Source: Paramecium octaurelia
Lineage: Eukaryota; Ciliophora; Oligohymenophorea; Peniculida; Parameciidae
Reading direction: 5' to 3'
Assembly (NCBI GenBank): GCA_905182995.1
Contig: CAJJDP010000073.1
Coordinates: 124,001-188,000 of the forward strand
DNA: 64,000 nt
Shown: piece by piece, positions 27,384 through 41,643 of the stretch
Layout of the letters: every line of letters starts with the position of its first letter
How positions within the stretch are numbered: the stretch's first letter is position 1
The notes under the pieces: model-generated
Database searches by the model: none
Told to the model about the DNA's origin: nothing
Seen by the model: only the letters and a program-made list of their open reading frames with translations
Program-made: the position numbers and the translations under genes

Positions 27384-30300
27384 ATGCAGGTACATTTAAA
27401 AAGAGGTAATGCTTAAATATATGTGACATAGGAAATTAAAAAGTTGAAACATAATAATTAGCAGATTTCAATAAAGGTACTGCATACATAAATGAAACAT
27501 TGTCACTATAGAGTAATATTTTTTAAGTGAATGGAATTTATCAAGAGAAAAAAGCTTTACTCACCGTTGTTATTATTACTGATAAAGGCAATAAGGCAGC
27601 AGGCTAATGTTCAATAGATTTCTCAACATATTTGAATCAACAAAAAAATGGTATTTTTAATGGCAAACATAGATGTCTATGAGTAATTTCATTTAGATAA
27701 GTGTCCTGATAAGCATGCAAAACTTTTCACAAAAATTAAATTTATACTATTAGGAGAAGTTGATATTGACGCAATTAGTACAGCTTAATCAATTGCAGAT
27801 GAACAAACTACTGATAAAAAATAGCCAGGATAGACTCAAGATAAATAAGAAACTGAAAGCACAGCCAAGAAAAACAATCTTGAAACTTAATAGATTAAAC
27901 CTTTATAAATTGATGATTCTTCTAAATAAATTTCAAACAACAGTTAATAATTAAGCGATATAGAGCAATCGATAATTTTAGTTAAACAGGTTGGTCCTTA
28001 AGCTCCAAATCCTTTGTCTTAAATTAATATTTCATAATTAAGCGATGAATTAGGTGAATTAAGAAAGATGAATGCTGAAATCAAGAATTAAAATATTTTA
28101 TTAATCTAAGAAGTTCAAAAGGAAAAGCTGTTAAAGGATGAATTATTTTAATAAGTTCAAAATTTGAAGCGTTAATTAGATAACAGCATCAATCTTAATA
28201 AATATTAGGAATAAATTCTGCAATATGATAAACAAGTATCATAACTACAAGAAGTCTTACAATAATCTGAAATAAGCAATGAAAATCTATCTAAATAATA
28301 TAAAACTACATTAACAATGTATAAAAATTTGTAAGATGAATTTAACACTGTTAAAGAAGCATTTTTAATCGAAAAAGAAAATGCAAGAACTTTTATGGAA
28401 AAACTTCAAGAAAGCCAAGAAATATATAAGTAGAAAGATATTGCAAATTAAGAATTGAATATTAAAAATTAAGCAGAATTGTAGAGGATAATAGATGTAG
28501 AAAATTAAATTAATCTATTAAATTAATAAATTTTATCATTAAATAGATAAAAGGAGGAATGCAACAATTAGATATTATAACAAAAAGATTATATTTAACA
28601 ATTAGAATAATAGATGTAATAATAACACTTTTAATGTAGCTCATTAAATGATCAAAAAAAGAGTATTGATTAATAAGTAAATATTTACAATAATCAAAAT
28701 AGATTTAATAATATTAGTAGTAGGTTTAAGAATTATAATCTTAACTTTTGAATCAATAGTAGCAGATGAATTAAATGAAAATCAAATTTTAATAGGATTT
28801 AGATTAAAAACATAAGGAATCTTAAATAAATGTTGAAAAATTGTAAGAATATTCATAAAAAATATCTGAATATTAATAATTACATAATGATACCTAATTG
28901 AAAATGCAAAAGTTGATAGAGCAGCACGCTCAAGAAATCAAAAATTGTTCAGAAAATATATATTAAGGAGTAATGCCTCAAATAAAATAGTTAAATTAAG
29001 AGAAAGCTTCATTGGAATAAACAAATCTCTCATAATTAGAATAATTAAAGATTTAAAAGTCCTTAAATGAAGAATAGGCTATTAGAGAAACATAACTTAA
29101 ATAACGCATTCATACTAGTGAAGCATAATCAACACAACTGTAAAAACTAATTAGTGATATCTCTGGTGAAACTTAAATTTTAATGAAATAGTTCCTAAAT
29201 CAAGAAAATTTTGAGAAAGAGACAGAACTTCCAGATATATTATCAAAATTAAATTCTTAAATAAATTCTAAAATAAATAAGTTATAATCAGAAATCGAAT
29301 TATTGAATTCTTAAATATAGTTACAAGATGAAAAGTATAAGGATAGAAGTAAAAGTTAGTAAGATTCTTTAATTGATCAATTATCAAATAAGAACTGCGA
29401 GATTAATGATCTAAAGATTGCAATTGAAAATCTAAAAAATTAGAATTAGCTCTTACATCATGAAAACGAAAATATAAAGAGAAATTTAAATGAAATAACA
29501 ACTTAATTGGAATAGAAAGAAAATGAAATTTAATAATTGAAATCAATTAATGAGGACAATATTTAAAAGTAAAACAAATCATTGAAAGATTAATAAAATT
29601 AAAATTAGGAATTGCAATTGAGGTTAAAGAATTTGGAATCTGAATCATAAGAGATTTAATATTAGTATTAAAATAAAATTTAAAATGCAGATATGAAGAT
29701 CAACGAACTTTTAAATGAACTCAAGTAATAAGAAAATATTATCAATGATTATAGTCATAAACTGAATGAAGGTAATAAGATAATTTAAGATTATACTAAG
29801 ACAAATTAAGAATTGTAGAACAAAACTTAAGAATATTAATATTAAATTGAATAAAATACATTCTAATAATCATAATATGAATTAAATCTGAAGGCAATTC
29901 AGTAGGAAAACACTGAGTTATAACAATAAATCAATTTATTAAACCTTTAATTAAAATCATTTCAAGAAAAGATCTCTGAAGAAGTACAAATAAATGCAAA
30001 AGAATATGAGAATATTCTAAATGAAAATAAATAGAAAATATCAGAATAGTAAGGAATGATTAAATAGTTAGAATAATAAATAACAAATTAAATTTAAGAA
30101 TATAGGCAAAATTTAGATTAGTAAGAATAGTTCCACCAAAAAGAATTATAAAAACAAAACGAATAAAATCAAAATATAGTCTAATAATTATAGGAGGAAT
30201 TGAAAATTTCCAAATAAGCTTTGTTAGAATAGAAAATTAAAATTGATGAATCTTAATAAAATTAAAATTAGGAGTAGCTTTAGAATTACTAATCTATAAT

Positions 30301-31495
30301 AGAAAATCTTTAGTTAGAAAACAATACAATAAAATAGTAACATCAATAATTAGAACATTAAAATAACAATTTGAAATTAAGCGTTATAGAAATTGATAAA
30401 AAAAGCCAAGAGTAATAACAATTGCTTGGATAATAGTAAAATTAAATCACTCAATTATAATAGAAGATAAAAGAAATGGATGGCATAATCAAAAATTTAG
30501 AAATCGAAAAAAATACAATTACTAGCAAATTGACGAATGATTTGTAGGAATTGCAATAATAGCTATTCAGTGAAAATGATGAATGGTAAAAGGAAAAAGA
30601 AATTATTTAAAAGTAAGTAGAAGACCTTGAAACTTAAAATGAGGCATTGAAGTAGACTCTGAAAGAAAAGGAATAACAGTTACTTATGATATAGGAATAA
30701 AACGTAGCATTAAAGAGTTAAAATTAATTGTTGAATGAAATATAGTAGAAAGTGTAAGAATTAGATAAAGAAAACAAAAATAATAAACTTAAATGGTAAC
30801 AATAGGTAGATGAAATCAATAGTAATTCTAACCTTTAAATTTAAAATTTAGCAAATTAAATCTAAAGTTTGGAGTAACAATCTGAAGTATATAAGTCAGA
30901 CATCGATGAACTTAAGAGATAGATAAATTAAAAAGATGATGATATAAAATTAATAGAAGAAAAAAGTAAATTAGACATTTAATATTTGAATTCAAATTAG
31001 ATTATCAAATTAAGAGAAAAGGATGAGATGATACAATAACTCTAAGCAGACTTATAACAGCTTTAGCAAAGTGAAGTTGAATAATAAAGTTTAATCCAAT
31101 TTTTAGAAAGTGCTAAAGAGAATTTAGAAAAGTTGTAAATAGAGAATTTAGAGTACACATAAAGGATCTAATCGGCAAATGAAAAAATGATTGAATAGAT
31201 TAAGGAATACGAGGTTAAAATTAATTCATTAAAAGAAACAATAGAAAATTTAGAGTAAAGTAATAATTAGCTAAAAATTGAAAATTCAACACATAAGTCA
31301 TAAGTTCTATCACCTGTGGTAGAGAATTAAATTTAAACTAAACTTTAAAAAGAAACAAATTAATTGATAGAGTAATTGCAAGATGAAATAATATCCTTAA
31401 AATGCAGAATAGGGGATATGTTAAATACTGCTTCAGATATAGGAGGTCCTAAATTGGTGGATAGATTATAATGTGCTTTAGGGATAAAAGAATGA
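27384..31495 (+). CDS. N-terminal C2-domain plus giant coiled-coil protein, 1345 aa
   Basis: Introns 27406-27431, 27651-27672 and 28677-28702 leave 1346 codons. Residues 1-120 form a beta-rich domain (GTAYINETLSLQSNIFQ, QEKKALLTVVIITDKGNKAA, FHLDKCPDKHAKLFTKIKF), which I read as an NT-C2 (EEIG1/EHBP1-type) membrane-associated C2 domain. The remaining 1200 residues are essentially continuous coiled coil rich in Gln, Glu, Lys and Leu, ending DIGGPKLVDRLQCALGIKE. This architecture suggests a long tether linking membrane or cortex to the cytoskeleton. The family is large in Paramecium as far as I recall. Confidence 0.88.
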
Positions 31496-31530
31496 GGTAA
31501 ATATAGTTAGATAATTTAAAAAATTTATTA

Positions 31531-33245
<1,715 letters not shown>

Positions 33246-34149
33246 TTTTATGAATTAATAATTTATAATAATAAGTTTCTTCTATATGATCTTTTGCATA
33301 ATATAGCAATGTGGCATAATAAATTTCTAGATTAAATCAAATGAAAATCAATTATCTAATATTTTCTGATTTTTATACACTTCTAACTAACAAATCGATA
33401 AAATTGAGTCAAAACAAATTCAAAGATTTTAATCACAACAGTTTCATCTCAATCTATTTTTGGTTTTCAAATGGTAGGACTCAATCTTTAATGAAGAAAT
33501 TTATTTGATCTCCAATCTTCACTAAATCATAACAAATAATTTAATAAGCATCTATATGATCTAAAAATAGATTAACATTTGAATTGGTGGTAAATGAAGT
33601 TCAGTTTTAAATTTCAAAAATAAAAGTGAAAATTTCTACTGAAATCAGTGTAATAAAGCTTGAATGAGGCAATTTTTAGATTTTCTTATTAAAAATAAAT
33701 CACATTAAAAGTGAGTATTAAAAAGGAGATATTTTAATTATTAATTGCCCATGAGTAAAATTAAACATATTTATTTAAGGAATTATAAATAATCATTATA
33801 GTATAATATTTCAATTATTAATTTAAAAGAGATGCCTTTGTAAAATATGTTCTTCATTTAAATAAGTAGAAATCTTTTATTATTCGTCTCAGAAATAAAA
33901 ACACTATTAAATTAGAAACAATGTTAATAAATTTGAGTTAATTATTAGACATAATATTCTATGTAATCAACCTTTATTTTTAATGTTTATTATTAAAAAT
34001 TCAAATATAACTCGTTATTTAAAAAAGACATATTTATAATATGGCTGTGGTAAAATTTGATCAAATAATAAATATTTTTATGTATTTATTGGATTAATCA
34101 AAACATTGTGTTTAAAAAAAATAAATTACTTGTTTATAAGTGAAATTTA
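33246..34149 (+). other. Intergenic region between divergent genes, 904 bp
   Basis: AT-rich spacer between the CDPK start (minus) and the Cache-receptor start (plus). No coding frame, RNA gene or repeat was identified. It is longer than most gaps here and should contain both promoters. Confidence 0.5.
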
Positions 34150-35640
34150 ATGATTTAGAAAAAATAGATATATAGAAACTTCTTATGTAGAGATTGGAGG
34201 ATTGGCAATTAAATTTATTGTTTCTACATCGCTATTACTCTGTTAAGTGCAATCATATTTGTATTTAGTAACTTAATTTATATGTACATTGTTACAGAAG
34301 AATTAATGACCAATACTTAAGAAATATTTCAGAAAGAGACCTACAATCATCTGAAAATGCTCAGTTACTTAGAAAAATATTCAACTTTAGATGTGTTTGA
34401 TGATAGTACAAGACAGCTTTTATCAATTAATTAGTTGTATAAGTTGATAGATAAAGATTTCCACATTGAGAAGCCATATGATTGCTTAAATAACTAATAA
34501 TACAATGATTCATATGCTTATTTTTTTTCTTTTTGCTATGCTTTTTGTAATTTGACAAATGGATTAAATATAAGTAAATACGAGAATATGTTAAAATTAA
34601 CATCCTTATTAACTGAAACTCTGAGAATTTATGATCTGTAATTAATAACATTAATGGCCCATGTAGGTGATGAACAGTTCTTTACATAAAATAGAGGATA
34701 TGCTATTAGCAATTACTATCCTCATACTAGATAATGGTATAGGGATCATATGGCTAAGATGGGAACAGGAAAGAAGATAATAGTTAGTGAACCTTATGTC
34801 TCATGGATTGATGTAGTTTTCATTTCTTAAACAACAAATTTGTCTCACACAGAATTCGAAGGCCTGATTGGTCAAGACCTCGATTTTACAAGGATGCCCA
34901 AGATTTAAACCAATACATCATAGTATTATATAGTGGATAGCAGTGGCAATATTGTCATAAGTGATCTTTATGCTGGAGGGGTAAAAGTGTTAATAAAAAT
35001 GTACAATTAAAGTTTAACAGGTTTTAATGAAACTGATTGGAATAATCTAATCCAAAATGATGGAAACATTTTTTATATATACAACAGTGTTTATAAGAAA
35101 AATATTATCGTTTTAAAGACAGAACTGAGTGAATTAAATTACTTCTTATTTGTCGTTTACGATGGAAGTTAATATTTAAGTCAGCAAGAAGAAATTTACA
35201 ATAAGTAGATTGGGTTTTAGAGCGACTCAATTTATTTGTGTGTAAAGTTATTTGGAACATTTTTCCTACTGTCTATGTTGGTTTAGATCGTGATAATTAA
35301 TTATTTAATGAAAGATTTAAAGTAGTTGGAAATGATGGCTACAAAGAAAATAGTCTATTTCTGCAAGAGCACTTTTTAGTTAACAGAAAAAAGGTTCACT
35401 TCCACTATAGCTCGATTATATTATGCATATACCAATTTGATAAATAATTTTGATTCAAATGGATAGATAAGGAAGAATGAATTATGCTCAAAAATTCAAT
35501 CCATAGAATTTCCCCAAAAGTATAGAAATTTGAAAACTAGGATTTCGTGTGAAATGATTCCAAAAAAAAAAATTTATAATAAAACTTAATTACTTCAATA
35601 CTTTGTGTATTTTAAAACAAAGGCACTTTTTGATTAATGA
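34150..35640 (+). CDS. Two-TM sensor protein with Cache-like domain, 496 aa
   Basis: Uninterrupted code-6 frame of 497 codons. TM1 is FYIAITLLSAIIFVFSNLIY. The ectodomain carries NYYPHTRQWYRDHMA and KIIVSEPYVSWIDVV, the Cache motifs shared with the genes at 11543 and 18231, plus VDSSGNIVISDLY in the second subdomain. TM2 is around LFGTFFLLSMLVQIVIINYL. The cytoplasmic tail of about 110 residues (TSTIARLYYAYTNLINNF) has no output domain. Being intronless while its paralogues have one or two introns is a small oddity. Confidence 0.88.
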
Positions 35641-35689
35641 ATATATATTTTATAGGATAATTGTTGTATTAATTAGAAATTATATTTTA

Positions 35690-36605
35690 ATGTTTGGTAA
35701 AGTGAAAGGGAATAGGAGTGGAAATTAGCAAAGTATTAGTAAAAAGAATAAGAAAGAATTGAAAGCATAGAGAAAATGGGAATAAGATGAAGAACGCATA
35801 AAAGGTTTGTTAATTAACCAATTAAGGATCGAAATTTAGATTATTGAATGAATATATGTATACTGTAAATAGCGAGGAAGCCTAGAAGCATTTTAAGAAA
35901 AATCCTGAGGAATTCAAGATTTATCATACAGGTTATGCTTAATAAATAGAGAAGTGGCCAGAAAGTCCTGTTGGGAATATAATCAAATTATTGACAGAGA
36001 GCGAGTAATTTTCGAATAAGAAACTGTAACAATTAATAAATAAAGTCTAGTGTTGTTTGTGATTTGGGTTGCGGCTAAGGAGAGATTCAGGAACATTTTC
36101 AGAATGATAAGAGATTGAGTAAATTGATAACAGTGAAAAGTTTTGATTTGGTGGCAATTAAACCATATATAATTGAGACTGACATTAGCAATTTGCCATT
36201 GGATGATTGTAGTTGTGATGTGGCGATTTTTTCATTGTCTTTGATGGGAATAAATTATTTGGATTACTTGGGGGAAGCATTTAGAGTTTTAAAGAAGAAT
36301 GGCCATTTAATAATAGCTGAAGTGAAAAGTAGAATGAATACAATAGATAATTTTGTAAATTTAGTAACTGGAATGGGAATGAAAATATTAAAGAGAGTAA
36401 TTTGATTAATTTACATGAGTAGGATGAGCACAATAGTCATTTCGTATTGTTTGTATTTGAAAAGGTAATGGATGTTTGTCAATTCAACGGTCCTTTAAAT
36501 TAGAAACGAGTTTATCAGATATTGGGTCAAAAAGATCCAAACTTGAAGGATTGGCAATCATTGGGGTAGTAGATATTGCAGCCATGTGTTTATAAAAAGA
36601 GATGA
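35690..36605 (+). CDS. RRP8: rRNA adenine-N1 methyltransferase Rrp8 homologue, 280 aa
   Basis: Introns 35805-35826 (GTT...AAG), 36026-36050 and 36397-36422 give 281 codons. After a basic N-terminus (nucleolar-type), the protein has the Rrp8 signature GSKFRLLNEYMYTVNSEEA, YHTGYAQQIEKWPESPV, the SAM-binding VVCDLGCGQGE, then FDLVA, VAIFSLSLMGINYLDYLGEA and a C-terminal NSHFVLFVFEK. Rrp8/nucleomethylin methylates N1 of an adenine in the large-subunit rRNA in the nucleolus, using SAM. The signature spans the AAG intron, which confirms that splice site. Length is close to the catalytic core of yeast Rrp8. Confidence 0.93.
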
Positions 36606-36766
36606 CTGCTTTATGTTTGATATTAGATACATATTTTAATAATATTATGTAATAAAATAATACGCATTTAATTAATCCCGAAAAAATTGTATAGTACTTT
36701 TGATTGATTCAAATCAGGAATTTCTGAGGGAACATTATTATTTGAATTAAATAGAGAAGAGTGAAG

Positions 36767-38363
36767 ATGCAAAAATACCCAACGTTGAATCAAAATTAAG
36801 AGTTTGATAGAAGTATAACAATCTCAAATATGAATTTGAGTCATATGGGATATAAAAATGTGGAAGGGAAGGTAGTATAATGTGCATAGATTTAGAATTT
36901 GTTTGAGAGAGTAAAGGGATTTTAGAATTTGATGGGACCATTGAGACAACAGAAGATAATTCTTTACGAGAGGAGAAATATGTCACCCCCTGCTCAGGAA
37001 TGTTATGGTAGGAAATAAGTTTAAAAATAGGAATGGATGATTATGGAGATATATTTTACGGAATCAACTTTGCATCTGCTGATTACTTGGGACTGTGCAC
37101 AAATGAATAAGCAAAAGTATTGAGTTTAAAATAATTTAAGGAAGCTGCAATGAATGCCGCTAAGGAATACTCAGTAAATTCTTGTGGAGCACCTTTAGCA
37201 TTTGGTGCATCTAAATACTATATGTAGTTAAAGGAGGAGTTGAAGGATTACTGGGGAATGAACGAAGTAATACTTTACAGCGCTGGCTGGTTAGCTGGAT
37301 TTGGAGTGATTAAAGGTTTGATAAGGTATTTGAATTGAATGAAAAATAGACCTTATGACTTTGTGGTAATGGATGAATTATGCCACAATTGTCTCACCGA
37401 AGGAGCATTTGCAGCCACAAAGAATGTGTCAAGAGTTCCACATTTGAGTTTGGAAGCAATGGAGAAAAAAGTTTCAGAAATCAGAACTGCAAATCCTGAT
37501 GCCTGTATTCTAGTAGTTACCGAGGGTTTGTTCAGTATGGATAGTGATTACACTGATTTGGTGGCTCTATAAAAATTAACAATGAAGTATGAGGCTTTTT
37601 TGTTGATTGATTGTGCTCACGATTTCGGATGTATGGGCAAGACTGGTAATCAGTTAAATTTATGAATGTATAGGCAAGGGAGTCTTTGAATTGCAAGGAT
37701 TACAAGATTTCTCTAATGTGTTATTAATGTCTGGAGGATCAAAATGTTTATCTACAAATGTTGGATGGGTTGCCTGCAATTCATACGAAGTCATAGATTA
37801 TCTTAAGTTCTTCTCATCTGCCTACATGTTTACTAACTCAGTGAATCCAGTTCAATGCGCTACAGCTCTGGCTCAATTAAGAATACTCAACAGTGAAGTG
37901 GGCAGTAGATTAAGAGTTAAGGTTTTGGAGAATTATCATTACATGAAAAAAGAACTCAATGCAAGAGGTTACCAGATTATTGGATACCCATCTCCAATTT
38001 TACCTTTGTTGATTGGCAACGAATTGGTTTGCAGAGTAGTCACAAGACTCATGATTGATGAAGGAATTCATTGTAATGGAATTGAATATCCTATTGTGAA
38101 AATGGGATAGGCCAGATTGAGAGTCAATTTGTAACCCTAGCACACCAAAGAGTATTCATTCTTATAATAAATTTAGACATATGGACACTTTCATTGAAAC
38201 ATTCCATTTCTGCTTTGTAAAAGCAACCTAAATTGTATAAGAGTCCCTAGAAAAATATCAATTAGCTTTGGAACAATAAGAACAAACATAAAAAGCAAAA
38301 GACAATCAGAATAAAGCTAATTTCAATGATAATAGAATGGAACTCAAAAAACCAAATTTATGA
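36767..38363 (+). CDS. Alpha-oxoamine synthase family enzyme (serine palmitoyltransferase-like), 498 aa
   Basis: Introns 37008-37030, 37326-37349, 37646-37673 and 38152-38176 give 499 codons. It is a fold-type I PLP enzyme: NFASADYLGL near the start of the core, VNSCGAPLAFGA, PLP-ring residues in MDELCHNCLTEGA and LLIDCAHDFGCMGKTGKG, and the likely Schiff-base lysine in MSGGSKCLSTNVGW. Members of this family condense an amino acid with an acyl-CoA. SPT makes 3-ketosphinganine. The lysine motif is less canonical (usual TFSKS-like) and there is a 70-residue helical C-terminal extension, so the exact substrate is uncertain. Confidence 0.85.
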
Positions 38364-38396
38364 ATTATTAATTATCATATTATATATAAATAATTT

Positions 38397-41300
38397 ATGT
38401 TTACTGTCATCAACTCTAAGTTGGGACTTAGAAGAGGAGGATTGCAAACTGTGACATCAGCTTCGATGTCGGAGATCAGAAGAGTATATAAATGAGAAGT
38501 ATTATTTAGTAAAGATAAACAGAGTTTAGAAAGAAAATCAAGGAAACCAGGACTAATGATTTCAGGAAGAGACCTCTAGGTTAATTTGAGTTGTACACAC
38601 TCAATGACAAATTGGAGAATTCTTCTGATGAGGATGAGTTTCAAAAATAAAAGAAATAGATTGAACAATTAGAATTGCCTTTTGAATCCTTAACCAGCAC
38701 TCTCAGAACCACCAAACCTGTCTTCATTGAAAAAAAGAACTATAAGTATTTCATAAATTAAAAATAAGACAGGCAATTGTTCAAAAAGTAAAATCCAAAA
38801 TCCAGAGTTTCTTAAAAACCAAGGATAACAATAAGATTGCCATTCAAAATCAAAACGATAATTGGGTATTTCACGCAGATGGCTACGGTAAATTAATGTG
38901 GGATACCTTCTGTATGTTATTGATTTTTTATGAAATCTTAAGCATCCCCTTCAAATTAAGTTTCGATGTTGAAATCAATTCCACTTTAGATCAAATAATC
39001 GACATCATGTTCATGTCTGATATCATTATTACCTTCAATACAAGCATATACAGAAAGGGAATACCCATCTACGGTAGAAAACAAATAGTTCTCAATTACA
39101 TTAGACTTTGGTTTTGGATCGACCTGGCAGCCTCATTTCCCTACGATTCCATAATTACGGCTTCGACAGGAGTGAGTGAGGATGAGAGTTCATAAACAAC
39201 AACAACATCTTCCAAAGATGCTACAAAATACACTCAAACATTATCCTTGCTGAGACTTGTTCGATTTATGAGATTTATAAAGATCATACGTCTGTTGAGA
39301 TTGGCAAAATTGAAGGTCTTCTTTGATAAAATTGAAGATGCCATACAACTCAACATTATGTTGTCTACTATTGTAAGCTTTATCAAATTGAGTGGATTTG
39401 TATTATTTTGGTCTCATTGGTTAGGATGCATCTTCCATTATATTGCTGTTAATGAAGACTCCTAAAACAACTGGCTTTATTATTACGGCATCTATGACGA
39501 AGATTGGTCAGTTAAATACATCAATTCTCTCTATTGGGCTGTTACTACTATGAACACTGTTGGATATGGAGATATTTCCCCCAGAACTCCTTTGGAAAGA
39601 CTATTTGGAATATTCTTTTTGATGATAGCTACGGTTGTATTTTCAGTCACTTTGAATAGTATTGGCTCATCCTTATAAGGGATGGAAGACAAAAAAGCTG
39701 AAATTCGTAAGAAATCAAATCAAATTTTAAAATACATGAAAAAACTACAAATACCTGTTCCATTATAAAATAAAGTGAAGAAATATCTGACTTATATTTG
39801 GGAACAAGAAGCCATCTTTAATCTTGAACACATAACTGATAATCTATCTTATGCTCTCAAATTTGAATTTGAAATTCAAGTCAATGGTACAATCCTAGGT
39901 TATTGTCCTCCTTTAAGACATAACTTTTAAAAGACCTTCCTCAAACAAGTGACCAAGACTTTCAAATAATACACAGCTTTACCTGAAGAATTCATCTTCT
40001 TTGAAAACGAATCAATAGCCACAGAAAAGCATCTCTATTTCATTTAAAGTGGCAATATTGAGATCATCCTATAAAGAAATAATTAGAAACTCAATAAACT
40101 AGAACAAAAAGACTATTTTGGAGAGATTGGATTCTTTACAGGTTTATCTAGAACTGCATCTGCAAGAAGTGTTAATTATTCCTCTTTAGTCTATATTGAT
40201 AAGTCATTGTTTACATAACTGTTGAAATAAAATCAAATTGATTTAGTAATAATATTATACTTAATATAATAGGAAAGATTTAATTACATTAAAGATGAAA
40301 TCATATTTAATAAAGGTTATCATCATATTAATGTCTTTTGCTATGGTTGTCTTAGAGATGATCATACTGTGATTGATTGTCCAGATATGCACTTTATAGT
40401 GGAATAGCAACAATATTGTTAATTTAAATCTAATTTTTAGAAGAAAATGTAGAGTCTTTTTGAAAGGAATGACAGAGTATATGTTCATGCTCTTCGCCAT
40501 AAAAATATTGTTAAATTTGTAATCATCTATATTTTCAATATTCAAGACTGTCACTCAGATTTCTTCCCTTGCTTAAAAACTGATGGCTTAGTATGATGAA
40601 TGCAATTTAATTGACGAAATGGACAATGGATAATTAATAGAAGAGAAATTTGAAACTTAATAAAAGTTAGCTAAACCCCCGAGATTTGGTCCATTTAGGT
40701 CCAGATTTAGAGAGGATAAAGCTAAGTATAGAAAAATGAAATCATACATCTAAGATTAAGAGATGAAGATAAAGTCATTGAAAGCCTAATAAAATATCAG
40801 TTAATTACTCTTAAAATGTAAGATCACCTATATTTATTGTTAGAACTTAGTATTATTATGCAATAAAAATCGGCTAATTAGGAGGAGTAGGTAATTAAAT
40901 CTGAATTTCCATAAACTAAATCCATGGCTACATCAATGAAAGTAATTTCAAAATTTAAAGAAGAAGAAGAAGAAGGTGATAATAAAGATAAATAATCATC
41001 TGATTATTAGACGGTTTCCTCCTCTGATTTTGATGATGAGGGGAGTGAGGAATAGGCAGATAAATTAACTTATAAAGAGATGAAGACTTAAAATCAAATA
41101 TTAGAACTATTAGAGACTTATAATCAATAACAGAAGGAGAGAGAACAGCGAGAACAATAGAATAAGGTTTGTTATGTTTAATTCTATGATAGTTAGAATC
41201 CTAATTTATCTTAATAAATAACTTTGAAGTTGGAGCTGATTTTCATAGCTATTATCCTAAATATAACAAAGAATAAATGATCTACGAATATAATAAAATA

Positions 41301-41589
41301 AAAGACAATCAGAGATTCAGACCCAATTTGGTCTAGTTTTATGAGTAATTGTTATTTTGTATTTAGAAATGATTTTTATCATGAATTAGGAATAACCTAC
41401 ATATTCGATAATGGAAGTGAAGCACTCATAGATCGTCGATTTAAAACCATGTTATAATAGGACAGACCAAGTGGCAAGAAGTTAACCAGAATTGCTAAAT
41501 AATCTATGGGATTAATTAAAATGCCCGAACAATTAAGTTAATTTTAATCAAATAATTTAATTAAATTTAGTGATTAGGAGATCGAATGA
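38397..41589 (+). CDS. Cyclic-nucleotide-binding-domain K+ channel (EAG/CNG-type), 1013 aa
   Basis: Introns 38484-38509, 38746-38768 (AAG), 40519-40546 (AAG), 40818-40843, 41167-41192 (GTT) and 41345-41366 give 1014 codons. A cytosolic N-terminus leads to S1-S6. S4 is LRLVRFMRFIKIIRLLRLAK with regularly spaced Arg/Lys, and the pore reads TTMNTVGYGDI, the K+-selective GYG filter. The C-linker and a cyclic-nucleotide-binding domain (DYFGEIGFFTGLSRTASARS) follow. The phosphate cassette is near-canonical, so ligand binding is possible. A 350-residue cytosolic tail is acidic and Q-rich. Such channels shape ciliary membrane potential and swimming behaviour in Paramecium. Confidence 0.94.
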
Positions 41590-41643
41590 CAATTAATTAA
41601 TTTTTATTTTCTATTAGTATAAATAAATACAGATTAAATAGAA

